Origin: LC029 sp036676475
GTDB lineage: Bacteria > Bacillota > Bacilli > Aneurinibacillales > RAOX-1
Assembly (NCBI GenBank): GCA_036676475.1
Contig: JAKFCU010000084.1
Coordinates: 3,973-67,972, forward strand
Direction of reading: 5' to 3'
Length of the DNA: 64,000 bases
In this document: positions 25,689 through 34,808 of the stretch, piece by piece
How the letters are laid out: every line of letters begins with the position of its first letter
Numbering within the stretch: the stretch's first letter is position 1
Notes under the pieces: generated by a model
Told to the model about the DNA's origin: nothing
Database searches by the model: none
What the model saw: the letters and a program-made list of their open reading frames with translations, nothing else
Translations under genes and position numbers: made by a program

Positions 25689-28664
25689 CTATGCTTCTCC
25701 CTTCTCTGAAGGTATGACAAACGCTACTGTTGTCCCCTTTTCTGATTTGCCGATGATTTCAAGACCTCTTCCGTACAACGCAACCAGCCGCTTATGAATG
25801 TTCTGCAAACCGACACTGCCTTTTTTCCCTTCTCTCGCTAAAAGCCTCTCAGCCATCTGCTCATCCATGCCGACACCATTGTCGCTTACTGAAACCTTCA
25901 CCACATCCCCCTCATCACACACGGAAATGATCACCTTCCCTCCTTTAATCAAGGGCATGATTCCGTGTCTAACCGCATTTTCTACCAATGGCTGGATGGA
26001 AAGCATGGGGAGCATACAATCTACACTTTCTTCTATTATTATTTCAAAGGCAAGCCTTTCCTTGAAACGGACCTGTTCAATCGCCAGATACGCCTTGACA
26101 AGCTCCAGTTCTCTGGAAAGTGTCGTAAGTCCATCGTTGCTGTCAAAGTCAAAGCTGCCACGCAAATAATCGGACAGATCAAGGACAAGCTCTTTTGCTT
26201 TTTCAGGCTCCCTGATGCTTAACGAGGAAATTACACTCAAGGCATTGAAGATGAAATGAGGTTTGATTTGGGCCTGAAGAAACAATAATTCTGTACTTAC
26301 CTTGTCATTGACCAGAGCTTTTAGCTGTACCAGCGTTTTGACTCTGGCTCGTAACTCTTGCGAATCAAAGGGCTTGATCAGAAAATCATTTGCCCCCATA
26401 GAGAAGCCTGCCTCAATGTCTTCATTTCGTGTCTGAGCGGTGAGAATGAGCACAGGCAACTCGACATAAGAATACCTTTCACGAAGCGTTTTCAAAACTT
26501 CAAAGCCAGTTAAGCCTGGCATCATTAGATCAAGGATGAGCAAATCGAACGGGCAACCGTTGACCAGCAAATCCAAAACCTCCTGCCCATTGTTGACTCC
26601 TTTTATGCTGTAGCCTTCCAGAGCCAAAACATTCGTAAGTGCCCGAAGATTGGCAGACTCATCATCTGCAACCAGAATATGAAATTCATTACTTCCCTGT
26701 ATGTCAACATTTACGAATTTGAGTTTTGTAAAATACGGAGGATCAGGAATTGCTTTGGTTGCATTTTCTTCCCCTGGTAAAGGTTCAGAAGCGACAGGCA
26801 GGGTAAACATAAACGTCGATCCTTTTTGCCATTCAGACTGTACCCTGATTTTTCCCCCATGCAATTCTACCAGTTTCTGCGTAATCGAGAGTCCAAGACC
26901 TGTTCCGTCAAACTTTCTTGAGGCATCACTGTGTACCTGAACAAACGAGTCAAAAATGTGAGAAATCTTTTCCGGCGGTATGCCCATTCCCGTATCCTGT
27001 ATGGAGATTTCAATCCACCCCTGATTAATCTCTGCCCGGATAACAACCGTTCCTTTTTCTGTGAATTTCACCGCATTTCCGATCACATTGTACAAAATTT
27101 GATTTAATCTTTCCTCATCCGCCCAGACCGCAGGAAACTCTTCAGGAATTTCATTAATTAAAGACATTTCCTTGCCTTTCACCAAAAATTCAAGCACATG
27201 GATGACCACGGATACGGCCATGCGAAGGTTTGTCGGTTTCAAATCCAGTTCGATTTCTCCCTGCTTGAGCTTGGAGATGTCCAGAATATCATTGATCAAA
27301 TGATATAATCGGCTGCCTGAAGCCTTGACAATCTCCAGGTTTTCTTTTTGCGCTGTGGTCAAACTGCCCGAATCTGCTTCCAGGATCGATTGGGTAATAT
27401 TAATAATCCCGTTTAACGGGGTACGTAGCTCATGTGACGTATTGGCCAGAAATTCGTCTTTCAGCTTGTCGAGACTAATCAATTTTTCCGTCATCGTTTG
27501 TAAGGAGGCATTTGCCAGCAGCAATTCATTTTCGGCTCTTTTCCTTTTTCTTTTGTTGATGAGCAACCCAAGAATCAGCAGGGCTTGCAGCACCAGTAAA
27601 ACCGCTCCGCCCAGGATATAGCTGCCGTACAGCTCCCAAACCGTCATCTCCTTGTATTCGATTTTGCTGCCGCTCGGCAGGTTGTGTTCGTCTATTCCCC
27701 ACCGTTTTAACTCCCGCCAATCAAACATTAATGTGTTGGATGCAGCGCGAATCACCGGATGATCGGCCGGTTTTTGTCCGGCCAAGATCTCCAACACTGC
27801 TTGGGCTGCCGTTTGTCCGATAAGCTCAAAATTATTGACATACCCTCCTAAGATTCCGTTCCCAAAATACTGGATCGCGGTTGCAAAAACCGGCACTTTC
27901 GCTTCATCGCTTATAGTTCGAATAACTTGGGTGGGAATAAAGCTTTTGCCATCCACATCGAAAAACCATTGGAAATATAAAATCGCCGAATCTTCCTCCG
28001 CACTTCTGATCCGCTCAAGCATCTGCGCGTAGGGCAGCTTGTTTACCAAAATTAATTCTACCTGATCATGATATTTTCGAATCGCCTCTATACGTTTGCC
28101 GAGATCCCGTTCACTCTTTGAATCGCCAAATACTAGATAGATTTTTCGGGTTAAAGGTCTGGTGTTGAGAATAAGTTCAAGGTTTTTGTCAATGTCAATC
28201 GACATCGGGATGACCACGTAATTTGCCGGCAGTGAAGCAAGCGGTAATTTGTCTTCATTCCATGCGATCATGACGGGCACACCGGGAAATAGGTCCTGCC
28301 CATATGTTGAGAGAAGAGAGTACAAATCTGATGAGGTGATAATCAAATCAGGCTGATGGTTTGCATATTTCAATTGAAGGTATTGAGCTATATTTTTGAA
28401 ATAACCTTCTTCATTGGAATGACGAGCCAGATCAAGATATTCATAGGAATAATTGAATGTATACGTTGAATGTTGCGCTAATTTGCTTTTTACTCCTTTA
28501 CTGTATAATTTATCTGCCGGATAGTCAGGGGTAAACGCATGGAGAAACAGGACATGTTTTTCGGCCGGACTTGCCGCAATTCCCCCTAAAAACGGATGGA
28601 ATATCAACACTATTTGGATAATAAGCAGCAACCGGACGATTTGATTTACACTATGTCGCATCAT
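25689..28664 (-). CDS. Hybrid sensor protein with two different histidine-kinase modules
   Basis: 991 residues, membrane-bound. The order is a signal/TM segment (10-30), an extracytoplasmic ABC-substrate-binding-like sensor (about 36-325; typical LFLHAFTPDYPADK, DLIITSSDLYS), TM helix (about 348-370), HisKA (NTSHELRTPLNG) and HATPase (QILYNVIGNAVKFTE, GTGLGLSI). A receiver (about 667-785; LLILDLMMPGLTG) follows, then a second, LytS/YehU-type kinase (QIKPHFIFNALSVIS, then LSIQPLVENAVRHGI and a second HATPase). Fusing a HisKA phosphorelay and a His_kinase-type module in one chain is uncommon. Its partner is the REC-BTAD regulator. GGAGG precedes the ATG. Confidence 0.9.
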   Translation of the reverse strand: MMRHSVNQIVRLLLIIQIVLIFHPFLGGIAASPAEKHVLFLHAFTPDYPADKLYSKGVKSKLAQHSTYTFNYSYEYLDLARHSNEEGYFKNIAQYLQLKYANHQPDLIITSSDLYSLLSTYGQDLFPGVPVMIAWNEDKLPLASLPANYVVIPMSIDIDKNLELILNTRPLTRKIYLVFGDSKSERDLGKRIEAIRKYHDQVELILVNKLPYAQMLERIRSAEEDSAILYFQWFFDVDGKSFIPTQVIRTISDEAKVPVFATAIQYFGNGILGGYVNNFELIGQTAAQAVLEILAGQKPADHPVIRAASNTLMFDWRELKRWGIDEHNLPSGSKIEYKEMTVWELYGSYILGGAVLLVLQALLILGLLINKRKRKRAENELLLANASLQTMTEKLISLDKLKDEFLANTSHELRTPLNGIINITQSILEADSGSLTTAQKENLEIVKASGSRLYHLINDILDISKLKQGEIELDLKPTNLRMAVSVVIHVLEFLVKGKEMSLINEIPEEFPAVWADEERLNQILYNVIGNAVKFTEKGTVVIRAEINQGWIEISIQDTGMGIPPEKISHIFDSFVQVHSDASRKFDGTGLGLSITQKLVELHGGKIRVQSEWQKGSTFMFTLPVASEPLPGEENATKAIPDPPYFTKLKFVNVDIQGSNEFHILVADDESANLRALTNVLALEGYSIKGVNNGQEVLDLLVNGCPFDLLILDLMMPGLTGFEVLKTLRERYSYVELPVLILTAQTRNEDIEAGFSMGANDFLIKPFDSQELRARVKTLVQLKALVNDKVSTELLFLQAQIKPHFIFNALSVISSLSIREPEKAKELVLDLSDYLRGSFDFDSNDGLTTLSRELELVKAYLAIEQVRFKERLAFEIIIEESVDCMLPMLSIQPLVENAVRHGIMPLIKGGKVIISVCDEGDVVKVSVSDNGVGMDEQMAERLLAREGKKGSVGLQNIHKRLVALYGRGLEIIGKSEKGTTVAFVIPSEKGEA

Positions 28665-28701
28665 GCTTCCTCCATCCCAACACTGATTAGCGCCAGTCGC
28701 A

Positions 28702-29583
28702 CTATGGAATCCTAAGTTTCCTGACCTCTTCCACGGACAAACCCGTCTTCGCGGCTATCGTTTCGTCATCCAGGATATCCAATAAGTTTCTGGCAATCGC
28801 CCTCTTTTCTTCTACACTTCCTTCCGCTCTTCCTTCTTCTTTTGCTGTGTCAATGATCCCCATTTCCTGTCCGAGATAGGCTAAATAATCATCATACGCG
28901 CGCCTTTCCGCTTCGCTCATCTTCAAGTAATCCAGCTTCCTGGCTGCCAGCAGAATGCCCGATGAACGGAACTCTTCGCGTATAGTGCCATGCTTGAAGA
29001 AATTAACCCATTCATCGATATCTTCGTTGATCATATCTTCAAACTTTTCCACATAGATCATGTAATACTCCGGAAACACATCTTTACCGGTGACCAGCGG
29101 CGCTTTGTCCCCTCTAACAACCGCTTCATGCAAAATGAGCGGTTTCTTGGTGTGAACGCCAATCAACTCCGTTGTTCCATGGTATATAAAATCGGTATTT
29201 TCTTTTTCATCCACCCGCATGGTGTGGTACAAGATGCTGATGGAGATCACTTTCACTACTTCTTTGTATCCCCTTCCTAGCTCCAGGCTTTCAACAACCG
29301 CCCTTGATGTCCCCCACAACAGCCGTTGCAAATAGTCGTCTCGCTGGTTCTGGATTTCAATGATAATCTGCCGCCCTAGCGAATCCGTACATTTCAAATC
29401 CACCCGGTTGAATTTCCGCTGTTCTGCCTCCCGGTTGCTTTCGCTTTCGATGATATGTTCCACCGTGATCGTTTCTTTCAGCAAGTTGGATAGAAACGCT
29501 TCCAGCACATCGAAATTCGCCTTATTGCGCAAAATATACTTCATTGCCCAGTCAAAGCGCACCAGCTTTTTTTCTGCCATCAC
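28702..29583 (-). CDS. PDDEXK_2 / Rpn-family nuclease-transposase
   Basis: 293 residues of the recombination-promoting nuclease (PF12784-type) family. The PD-(D/E)XK core is visible as FNRVDLKCTDSLGRQIIIEIQNQ (Asp...Glu-x-Gln catalytic pattern, residues about 58-80). Next is a middle domain with IYHGTTELIGVHTK and a C-terminal Glu/Arg-rich tail ending in TGLSVEEVRKLRIP. Such proteins occur in many copies as mobile or domesticated elements in Bacillales. The start could be GTG at 29583 or the next ATG; AAAGGGAT precedes. It separates the kinase from duplicated debris at 29693-29850. A deleted relative is at 11181-11746. Confidence 0.87.
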   Translation of the reverse strand: MMAEKKLVRFDWAMKYILRNKANFDVLEAFLSNLLKETITVEHIIESESNREAEQRKFNRVDLKCTDSLGRQIIIEIQNQRDDYLQRLLWGTSRAVVESLELGRGYKEVVKVISISILYHTMRVDEKENTDFIYHGTTELIGVHTKKPLILHEAVVRGDKAPLVTGKDVFPEYYMIYVEKFEDMINEDIDEWVNFFKHGTIREEFRSSGILLAARKLDYLKMSEAERRAYDDYLAYLGQEMGIIDTAKEEGRAEGSVEEKRAIARNLLDILDDETIAAKTGLSVEEVRKLRIP

Positions 29584-29667
29584 GGCTTATCCCTTTCCGA
29601 TTTCATTCGTTATCTCTATTCTACCACTTGGACCGAGATGGTTCTATTTCAGCGTATCCCTCACCAA

Positions 29668-29850
29668 CAAGAAACGACATCTTTCGTTGTTTTTTCATCC
29701 TTTTTCATGAATGTATTTCCGCTTTTTTTTCGCTCAACTTCTGCACGGCAAACTGATACTTTTTTGCAGGAATACTTTTTGGGGTTCAGCCCACAAGAAC
29801 TTTCCTCCCCCAGATAATGACCTTTGTACAGACTGACCGTTTCGAGGAAA
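29668..29850 (-). pseudogene. Remnant of the 3' end of a REC-BTAD regulator gene plus terminator
   Basis: Closely resembles 24780-24950: the same terminator (GAAACGAC...GTTGTTTTTT) followed by DNA that encoded the C-terminus of the regulator (YQFAVQKLSE, AEPK, LYKG). Small indels destroy the frame. It is evidence that the regulator/surface-protein block was duplicated and then partly lost. Confidence 0.8.
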
Positions 29851-29871
29851 CTTTTACTTTCTTATGCGATA

Positions 29872-29911
29872 AAAAAATCCTTCAGGGAACTCTTCGTTCC
29901 CCGAAGGATCA
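29872..29911 (-). terminator. Terminator of the 1200-residue surface protein
   Basis: Minus strand ATCCTTCGGGGAAC-GAAGA-GTTCCCTGAAGGAT then TTTTTTT. Confidence 0.9.
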
Positions 29912-29915
29912 TCTA

Positions 29916-32900
29916 TTATTTGTTTGCATAGTATTGGGCATGTCCGCCCTGAATAATAATATTGGCCACGATAACCGGGTCAATAACATTGAGCTTGTTG
30001 TCCGTGTTCATATCCGCAACAAGGTTTTGGGCAGCACTTGGCACACTTTTCTCCAGAATATAGTTGACGATTTCCACCCAGTCGGTTACATCCACGGCCT
30101 GGTTAAAGTTAATGTCCCCCATCACATAAACCGTCATAATCGTTTCGTTGCCGGCCGCATCCTTGACATAGACCGTATATGCCGCATTTTTGAGAATCTC
30201 AAATTGGCCTACAGCATGATTACCATCTGTTGTGAAAGTAACATCGGATGCCCCCGCATTTCCGGCAAAATCCGCGAGGCTCTTGATTCCTTCCAGCATT
30301 TTCATTTCTGACACCGCGCTGCCTGTGCCATCCGCATCTACTGCAGCCGTCACGGAAGCGTCAACGGCACTTGGAATCAGACCAAAATTGATCGCCGGCT
30401 CCACTTTATCAATGCTGACTTCTATTTGATCGCTATTCGAGTTGCCTGCTTCATCCTCCACATAAACCGTATACGTTCCCGATTCGTCAACGTTAAAACT
30501 GTCCCCGAGCAACTCAGTTCCAATGTTGTTGTAAACAAAATCCGTAACAGAGTAGTTGCCTTTCGCCCACTTCTTCACCTTCACATTGCTCCCTGTGCCT
30601 GAGGCATAGACCGCGATCGTGACCGTCTGATTCGTTAGTCCGGATGGCGATGCGCCTAATTCCACCGTCGGCGCTTGGTCGTCAATCACCGTGAAGGAAC
30701 CATGTTCCTTGTCAAATTGCTCTGTAATATTTTGTTCTTTACTATTCACCATGACCGGGTCAATCAATGTCAAAGCGGTTTTCTGTTGATATACCGCCGC
30801 ATCATTGATGGTAAAGGTCAATTCCAGAAGTTCGCTTGTCCCTTGAGAAATATTGATATTTTCCACATTGGCAATGACAAAGCGGTAGTTTCCGTCCCCT
30901 AATTGATGATAGTCAAAATCCATACTGGCACCGTTCAATAGAAGCCCCGGATCGGCATCTTGCAGCGTCAACAGATTCGGATCAAACGAAAGATCAAACT
31001 GCAAACCGGTCACATCGCCTGTACTGCTGAACTTTACCGTTACCTTTACCTCTTCTCCGGCACGTCCGGTTGCATGCGGCATCCATAGCTTGACGTATAT
31101 ATTTTGCGTAATAGCCTCAGACACACTTCCAAGGAAATACGTATCTCCGCTGTACTCCGCCGTAATTACAGAAGCACCTGCAGGCAGCGTTGACGTGGTG
31201 TAAGTAGCTTGGGCGTTGATATCCAATGTGACAGTGGCCAGTTCCTCTGTTCCACTTTTAAATGTCACCGTTCCCGTTGGTGTCTTTTCTCCGCTTTCCT
31301 CGATGGTCGCAGTTAACGTAACCGATTCACCTGCTCCCACTAAATTGTCAGAGGTTGTGAGTGTTGTTGTGGTGTTATGCTTTGCCTTCCAATGCGCATA
31401 CAGCGTTACATTTGCTGTAATCGCAGTCGTGAAGTTGAACTCGCTCGTCAACACTTCATCCGTATACCAACCCTCAAACGTATAGCCCGTCCTGGTCGGT
31501 GCCGTTGGCTCGGTTGCGGTCTCGTTGTAGGTCACTGTCTGGCTGGTGACCGCCGTTCCTCCATTGCTATTGAAGCTGACAGTATATTGATTGATCGTCC
31601 ACTTCGCATTCAGCATCGTATCTGCTGTAATCGCAGCGCTAAAGTTGAATGCACTCGTCAACGCTTCATCCGAGTACCAACCATCAAAGCTGTACCCTGT
31701 TTTCGTTGGTGCTGCTGGCGGGGTGGCGGTGGTGTTGTAGTCCACCGTCTGGCTGTCTACAGATGATCCGCCGTTGCTGTTGAAGCTGACGGTGGACGGC
31801 TCTGCCGTCCACTTTGCGTACAGCATCGTATCCGCTGTAATGGCGATGCTGAAGTTAAACTCGCTCATCAACGCTTCATCCGTATACCAACCACCAAACG
31901 TGTAGCCCGTCTTGGTCGGTGCCGTCGGCTCAATCGCGGTCTCGTTATAGTTCACCGTCTGGCTGGTGACCACCGTACCTCCGTTACTGTTGAAGCTCAC
32001 GGTGTAGGTCGGTGCGGCCTCTGTCGTGAAATTCCACGCCGTGGTATCCGCGATTCCCGCATACAGATTGTTCGCTCCGTCTTTAAACGCCCCGCTGTCA
32101 ATCTGCACATAGTAGCCCGTGCTGTACGACAAATCCGCTGTCGGATTGATCGTCACCGTGCTTCCCGATACCGTCACTTGCGTTGTATCGTTCGCTGCGA
32201 TCGTGGCCACCGTACTATCATCCGATGCCTGCTTAATCACGATGGTTTTCCCCGTCACTGCCGTCACATTCTCACTGAACGTCAGTTCCAGATTCCCACC
32301 TATCGCCACATTCGTTGTTTCATCCGCAGGCGAATACGCATTTACCGTTGGCGCGGTTGTATCCGGAGCGGGTACTACCGCTCCTGTCTTTGTGCTTTCT
32401 GCCGCACTTCCCGGGCTGGGTCCTGCCGCTGCGACCGGTGTGACTTCAAAGCTGATATATTTGCCCAAGTCGGCTGCTTGCAGAACATAGGTGTTTGCTG
32501 TTGCTCCATTGATTTCTGTCTTGTTGGTTCCGCTCGTATCGTCCGAGCGATACCACTTGAAGGTGCTGGTTCCTTGGGCATCTCCATTCACATCGCTGTA
32601 ATCATAGGTGCCTGTTAAGGTCTGCCCTACTTGCGCCGTCCCGCTCACGCTCACGTTGCTCGCTGTCGGCGTAGCGTTTGAACCCGTAATACTGAAATTT
32701 CCAATTTGCGAAAAATTGTATGTGTTCGTGTTGTCTCCCACCCAATTGGACGGATTACCGATAGCAGCGAGTATTTCGGCTTTGGTGCCGCTGGTTGTTC
32801 CATTGTACTTCATGTTGTCGAAGCCAAAGGTTCCACCCGTGGTAGAGCCACTGGTGCTAGATGATGTAAGCGCAATGGCCGATGTTCCGTTGACTAGACC

Positions 32901-33518
32901 CGTTGGCAGGTAGGAGTTCCCTTGAGCGCTTACACTGCCGGTCGTCATCCATACACCATTGGTGGGATAGTTCGCTCCCGACTGCCCCGTATTCAAGGCA
33001 TATATGAATGTGGCACCATCCGTCGTTCCGTCAGTCCCTTGGTAAACGATGATCTGGTCGCCGGTTCCGAAAAATCCAGAAGTGTTTCCCCCCAATGAGC
33101 CGCTCACTCCAGCATAGCTATTGCTGTTGATGTCCTTGATGGTGGCGGTGCCGCCGCTATTGTTGGTAACGATGAAAGTAGTGCCGGCAGAGATGTCGGA
33201 AGGCACCGTCCACGTCATATGGCCTTCATTTGCAGTGTTTCCATAAAACAACTGGTTCCCGGTCTTGCTGCCGTCGAAACTGTCATCGGTAAAATGGATG
33301 ACGGTGCCGCTGCTGATATTCACGAGAGGAACAAACGCCCACGTCTGATTAGGGTAAGTACTGTCAGCGTTCAAACCCAGAACGGCGATGTCCCCCGCTA
33401 ACAACGTGGTCGCCGCACTAGCCCTTTCTGGCCACGATACAAGAGCAGCGGGCATCATACCTAATACGAGAACAATAACAAGAAATATAGATGTCGCCCT
33501 CATTAATTTTTTATTCAT
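29916..33518 (-). CDS. Multidomain exported protein: lamin-tail-like, Ig-like, three InlB repeats, cohesin-like and dockerin-like modules
   Basis: 1200 residues. A signal peptide (FLVIVLVLGMMPAALVSWPERASA) precedes a region of about 240 residues like lamin-tail/surface-adhesion domains (GDIAVLGLNADSTYPNQTWAFV; TFIVTNNSGG). An Ig-like domain (about 280-385), an SbsA/Big_5-type domain (about 388-498; LELTFSENVTAVTG) and three tandem InlB-B repeats (about 500-715; TGYTFGGWYTDE, TGYSFDGWYSDE, TGYTFEGWYTDE) follow. Then come Ig-like group 3, a cohesin-like domain (about 810-950; VKVTVKFSSTGDVTGLQFDL), two Ig modules and a dockerin-like C-terminus (DINFNQAVDVTDW; DMNTDNKLNVIDPVIVA). From residue about 718 on it is a close paralog of the 1138-residue protein; the N-terminal parts are unrelated, so modules were swapped. 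GAGGCGG precedes the ATG. Confidence 0.86.
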   Translation of the reverse strand: MNKKLMRATSIFLVIVLVLGMMPAALVSWPERASAATTLLAGDIAVLGLNADSTYPNQTWAFVPLVNISSGTVIHFTDDSFDGSKTGNQLFYGNTANEGHMTWTVPSDISAGTTFIVTNNSGGTATIKDINSNSYAGVSGSLGGNTSGFFGTGDQIIVYQGTDGTTDGATFIYALNTGQSGANYPTNGVWMTTGSVSAQGNSYLPTGLVNGTSAIALTSSSTSGSTTGGTFGFDNMKYNGTTSGTKAEILAAIGNPSNWVGDNTNTYNFSQIGNFSITGSNATPTASNVSVSGTAQVGQTLTGTYDYSDVNGDAQGTSTFKWYRSDDTSGTNKTEINGATANTYVLQAADLGKYISFEVTPVAAAGPSPGSAAESTKTGAVVPAPDTTAPTVNAYSPADETTNVAIGGNLELTFSENVTAVTGKTIVIKQASDDSTVATIAANDTTQVTVSGSTVTINPTADLSYSTGYYVQIDSGAFKDGANNLYAGIADTTAWNFTTEAAPTYTVSFNSNGGTVVTSQTVNYNETAIEPTAPTKTGYTFGGWYTDEALMSEFNFSIAITADTMLYAKWTAEPSTVSFNSNGGSSVDSQTVDYNTTATPPAAPTKTGYSFDGWYSDEALTSAFNFSAAITADTMLNAKWTINQYTVSFNSNGGTAVTSQTVTYNETATEPTAPTRTGYTFEGWYTDEVLTSEFNFTTAITANVTLYAHWKAKHNTTTTLTTSDNLVGAGESVTLTATIEESGEKTPTGTVTFKSGTEELATVTLDINAQATYTTSTLPAGASVITAEYSGDTYFLGSVSEAITQNIYVKLWMPHATGRAGEEVKVTVKFSSTGDVTGLQFDLSFDPNLLTLQDADPGLLLNGASMDFDYHQLGDGNYRFVIANVENINISQGTSELLELTFTINDAAVYQQKTALTLIDPVMVNSKEQNITEQFDKEHGSFTVIDDQAPTVELGASPSGLTNQTVTIAVYASGTGSNVKVKKWAKGNYSVTDFVYNNIGTELLGDSFNVDESGTYTVYVEDEAGNSNSDQIEVSIDKVEPAINFGLIPSAVDASVTAAVDADGTGSAVSEMKMLEGIKSLADFAGNAGASDVTFTTDGNHAVGQFEILKNAAYTVYVKDAAGNETIMTVYVMGDINFNQAVDVTDWVEIVNYILEKSVPSAAQNLVADMNTDNKLNVIDPVIVANIIIQGGHAQYYANK
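31384..32015 (-). repeat. Three tandem copies of a ~210-bp InlB-B repeat within the surface protein
   Basis: Each unit encodes VSFNSNGG...SQTV.YN.TA...APT.TGY.F.GWY.DE...S.FNF..AITA...L.A.W. High DNA identity between units makes recombinational copy-number change possible. Confidence 0.85.
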
Positions 33519-33809
33519 CGTTAAACCGCCTCACTAATTGAATATGTATTGATGGAGGCAGCTCACGCAAAGTCATATAATTATCCCTAAATTACAAAAT
33601 ATAATGATACTTCCCACATGAAGAAGGAGTCACTGCCTTTCGCAATAGCCCCCGCATTCTTGGCAACAAAGAATTCTAGCTCTTGCATACATAAGGAATA
33701 ACTATACTTTGCAATAGGCAAGCTCTCCAGCTTTCCACTGATTTCACCCAATTGAAAGCAGTCTTTTTTTCCTACTCCCTTTTGCATCTGAATCTCTTAT
33801 TGCTGCCTA

Positions 33810-34502
33810 TTAGGGTCTCTGAGGATAAAGGCCATTGCAACAAATGATATAATTTACTGGCAGAACAGGCTGCATAATGGAAAAAGCTGCAGCACTTCCT
33901 GTATTTCCAACAGCAACTGTTCCGGCTGCGGTTACAGATACATCTCCACTCACAGTTCCACTCACGGTTCCTGTTGCGGTCACGGATTGTTTCCCAAGCG
34001 TTATATTAGGAGTAGCTGTACTATATATATTTACTGAGTCGCCACCAAAATCTGCTGTCCCAAGACATTTGCCTTCCCCCGGAGCATTATCTCCACTGGT
34101 ATTATTCACAGCATTCGGCGGAATATTAACAGTCACCTCACAACTCCCATTGCTAATACTGCCGTTTGAAATATTTCCTGTTGCGGAAGTCCCGATAAAA
34201 GTAGCCGGATGGTTATGTGGCGGTAAATTATTGACATTCAAAGCAACCGTCTCATTACCTGCCTCCTTACCTAAGCTATAGACAGTGCCTGATACCGCAG
34301 TTCCCACCCCTACTAGCGCACGACCACACAAATTTGGTAATTTAAAAGTAGTAGTACGATTTCCGCCATAATAATTTCCGATAATAGAAAAAAGTGCCTG
34401 GTATTGCTGAATCTGAAGTTCCTGCCCTTGACAAAGCAACCAACCTTCCGGTGCAAAGTTTCCGGCAAAAGGCACGATCATACCAATATACATTTCCGAC
34501 AT
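33810..34502 (-). CDS. Phage-tail-collar-domain protein (MdpB-like tail fibre protein)
   Basis: 230 residues of the tail-collar / microcystin-dependent-protein family. The N-terminal collar domain shows MYIGMIVPFAGNFAPEGWLLCQGQ, LFSIIGNYYGGNRTTTFKLPNLCGRALVG and the metal-type LPPHNHPATF motif. A Ser/Gly/Thr-rich variable middle ends in the conserved MQPVLPVNYIICCNGLYPQR. Chromosomal copies are common in Gram-positive bacteria outside prophages and are often clustered with GNAT genes, as here. The function is unknown; a structural or spore/surface role is possible. AGGAGG precedes the ATG. Confidence 0.88.
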   Translation of the reverse strand: MSEMYIGMIVPFAGNFAPEGWLLCQGQELQIQQYQALFSIIGNYYGGNRTTTFKLPNLCGRALVGVGTAVSGTVYSLGKEAGNETVALNVNNLPPHNHPATFIGTSATGNISNGSISNGSCEVTVNIPPNAVNNTSGDNAPGEGKCLGTADFGGDSVNIYSTATPNITLGKQSVTATGTVSGTVSGDVSVTAAGTVAVGNTGSAAAFSIMQPVLPVNYIICCNGLYPQRP

Positions 34503-34808
34503 AACAAATCCTCCTCATATTTATTGAAGATTCTAAATAATTAAATATAAAACCAAATACTTTTTCCAGTTCGAATAAAACCACGCAGGCAACACAGACG
34601 ATACTTTGGCTCATCACCTCCCTAAAAGCTCCTTACTAAGATCGATGTATCACGGTATGAATCACCTTGGATGTCATAACCACAAACTGTCCCGAACAGT
34701 ATTGTTTCTGATGCTCAGCAAAAAAGTTGACGCCATATTCTTTTTCTTCTCGATTGGACGTTTACTCCGTAGTTCAGAAGTTCCACATCCCTGGTAGAGC
34801 AAGTTCAA
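34503..34808. other. Gene-free stretch of 306 bp
   Basis: Intergenic DNA between the GNAT and tail-collar genes. A minus-strand reading frame (34342-34617) starts after AGGGAGGTG but is only 2 nt from it and overlaps the collar gene, so it is not called. No terminator was recognised. Confidence 0.5.

Noticed and set aside
33587..33787. 66-codon minus-strand frame between the tail-collar and 1200-residue surface-protein genes
   Set aside because: No ribosome binding site, no recognisable family and AT-rich composition.
34342..34617. 91-codon frame overlapping the tail-collar gene
   Set aside because: It overlaps a clear gene in another frame. The apparent AGGGAGGTG is only 2 nt from the ATG.
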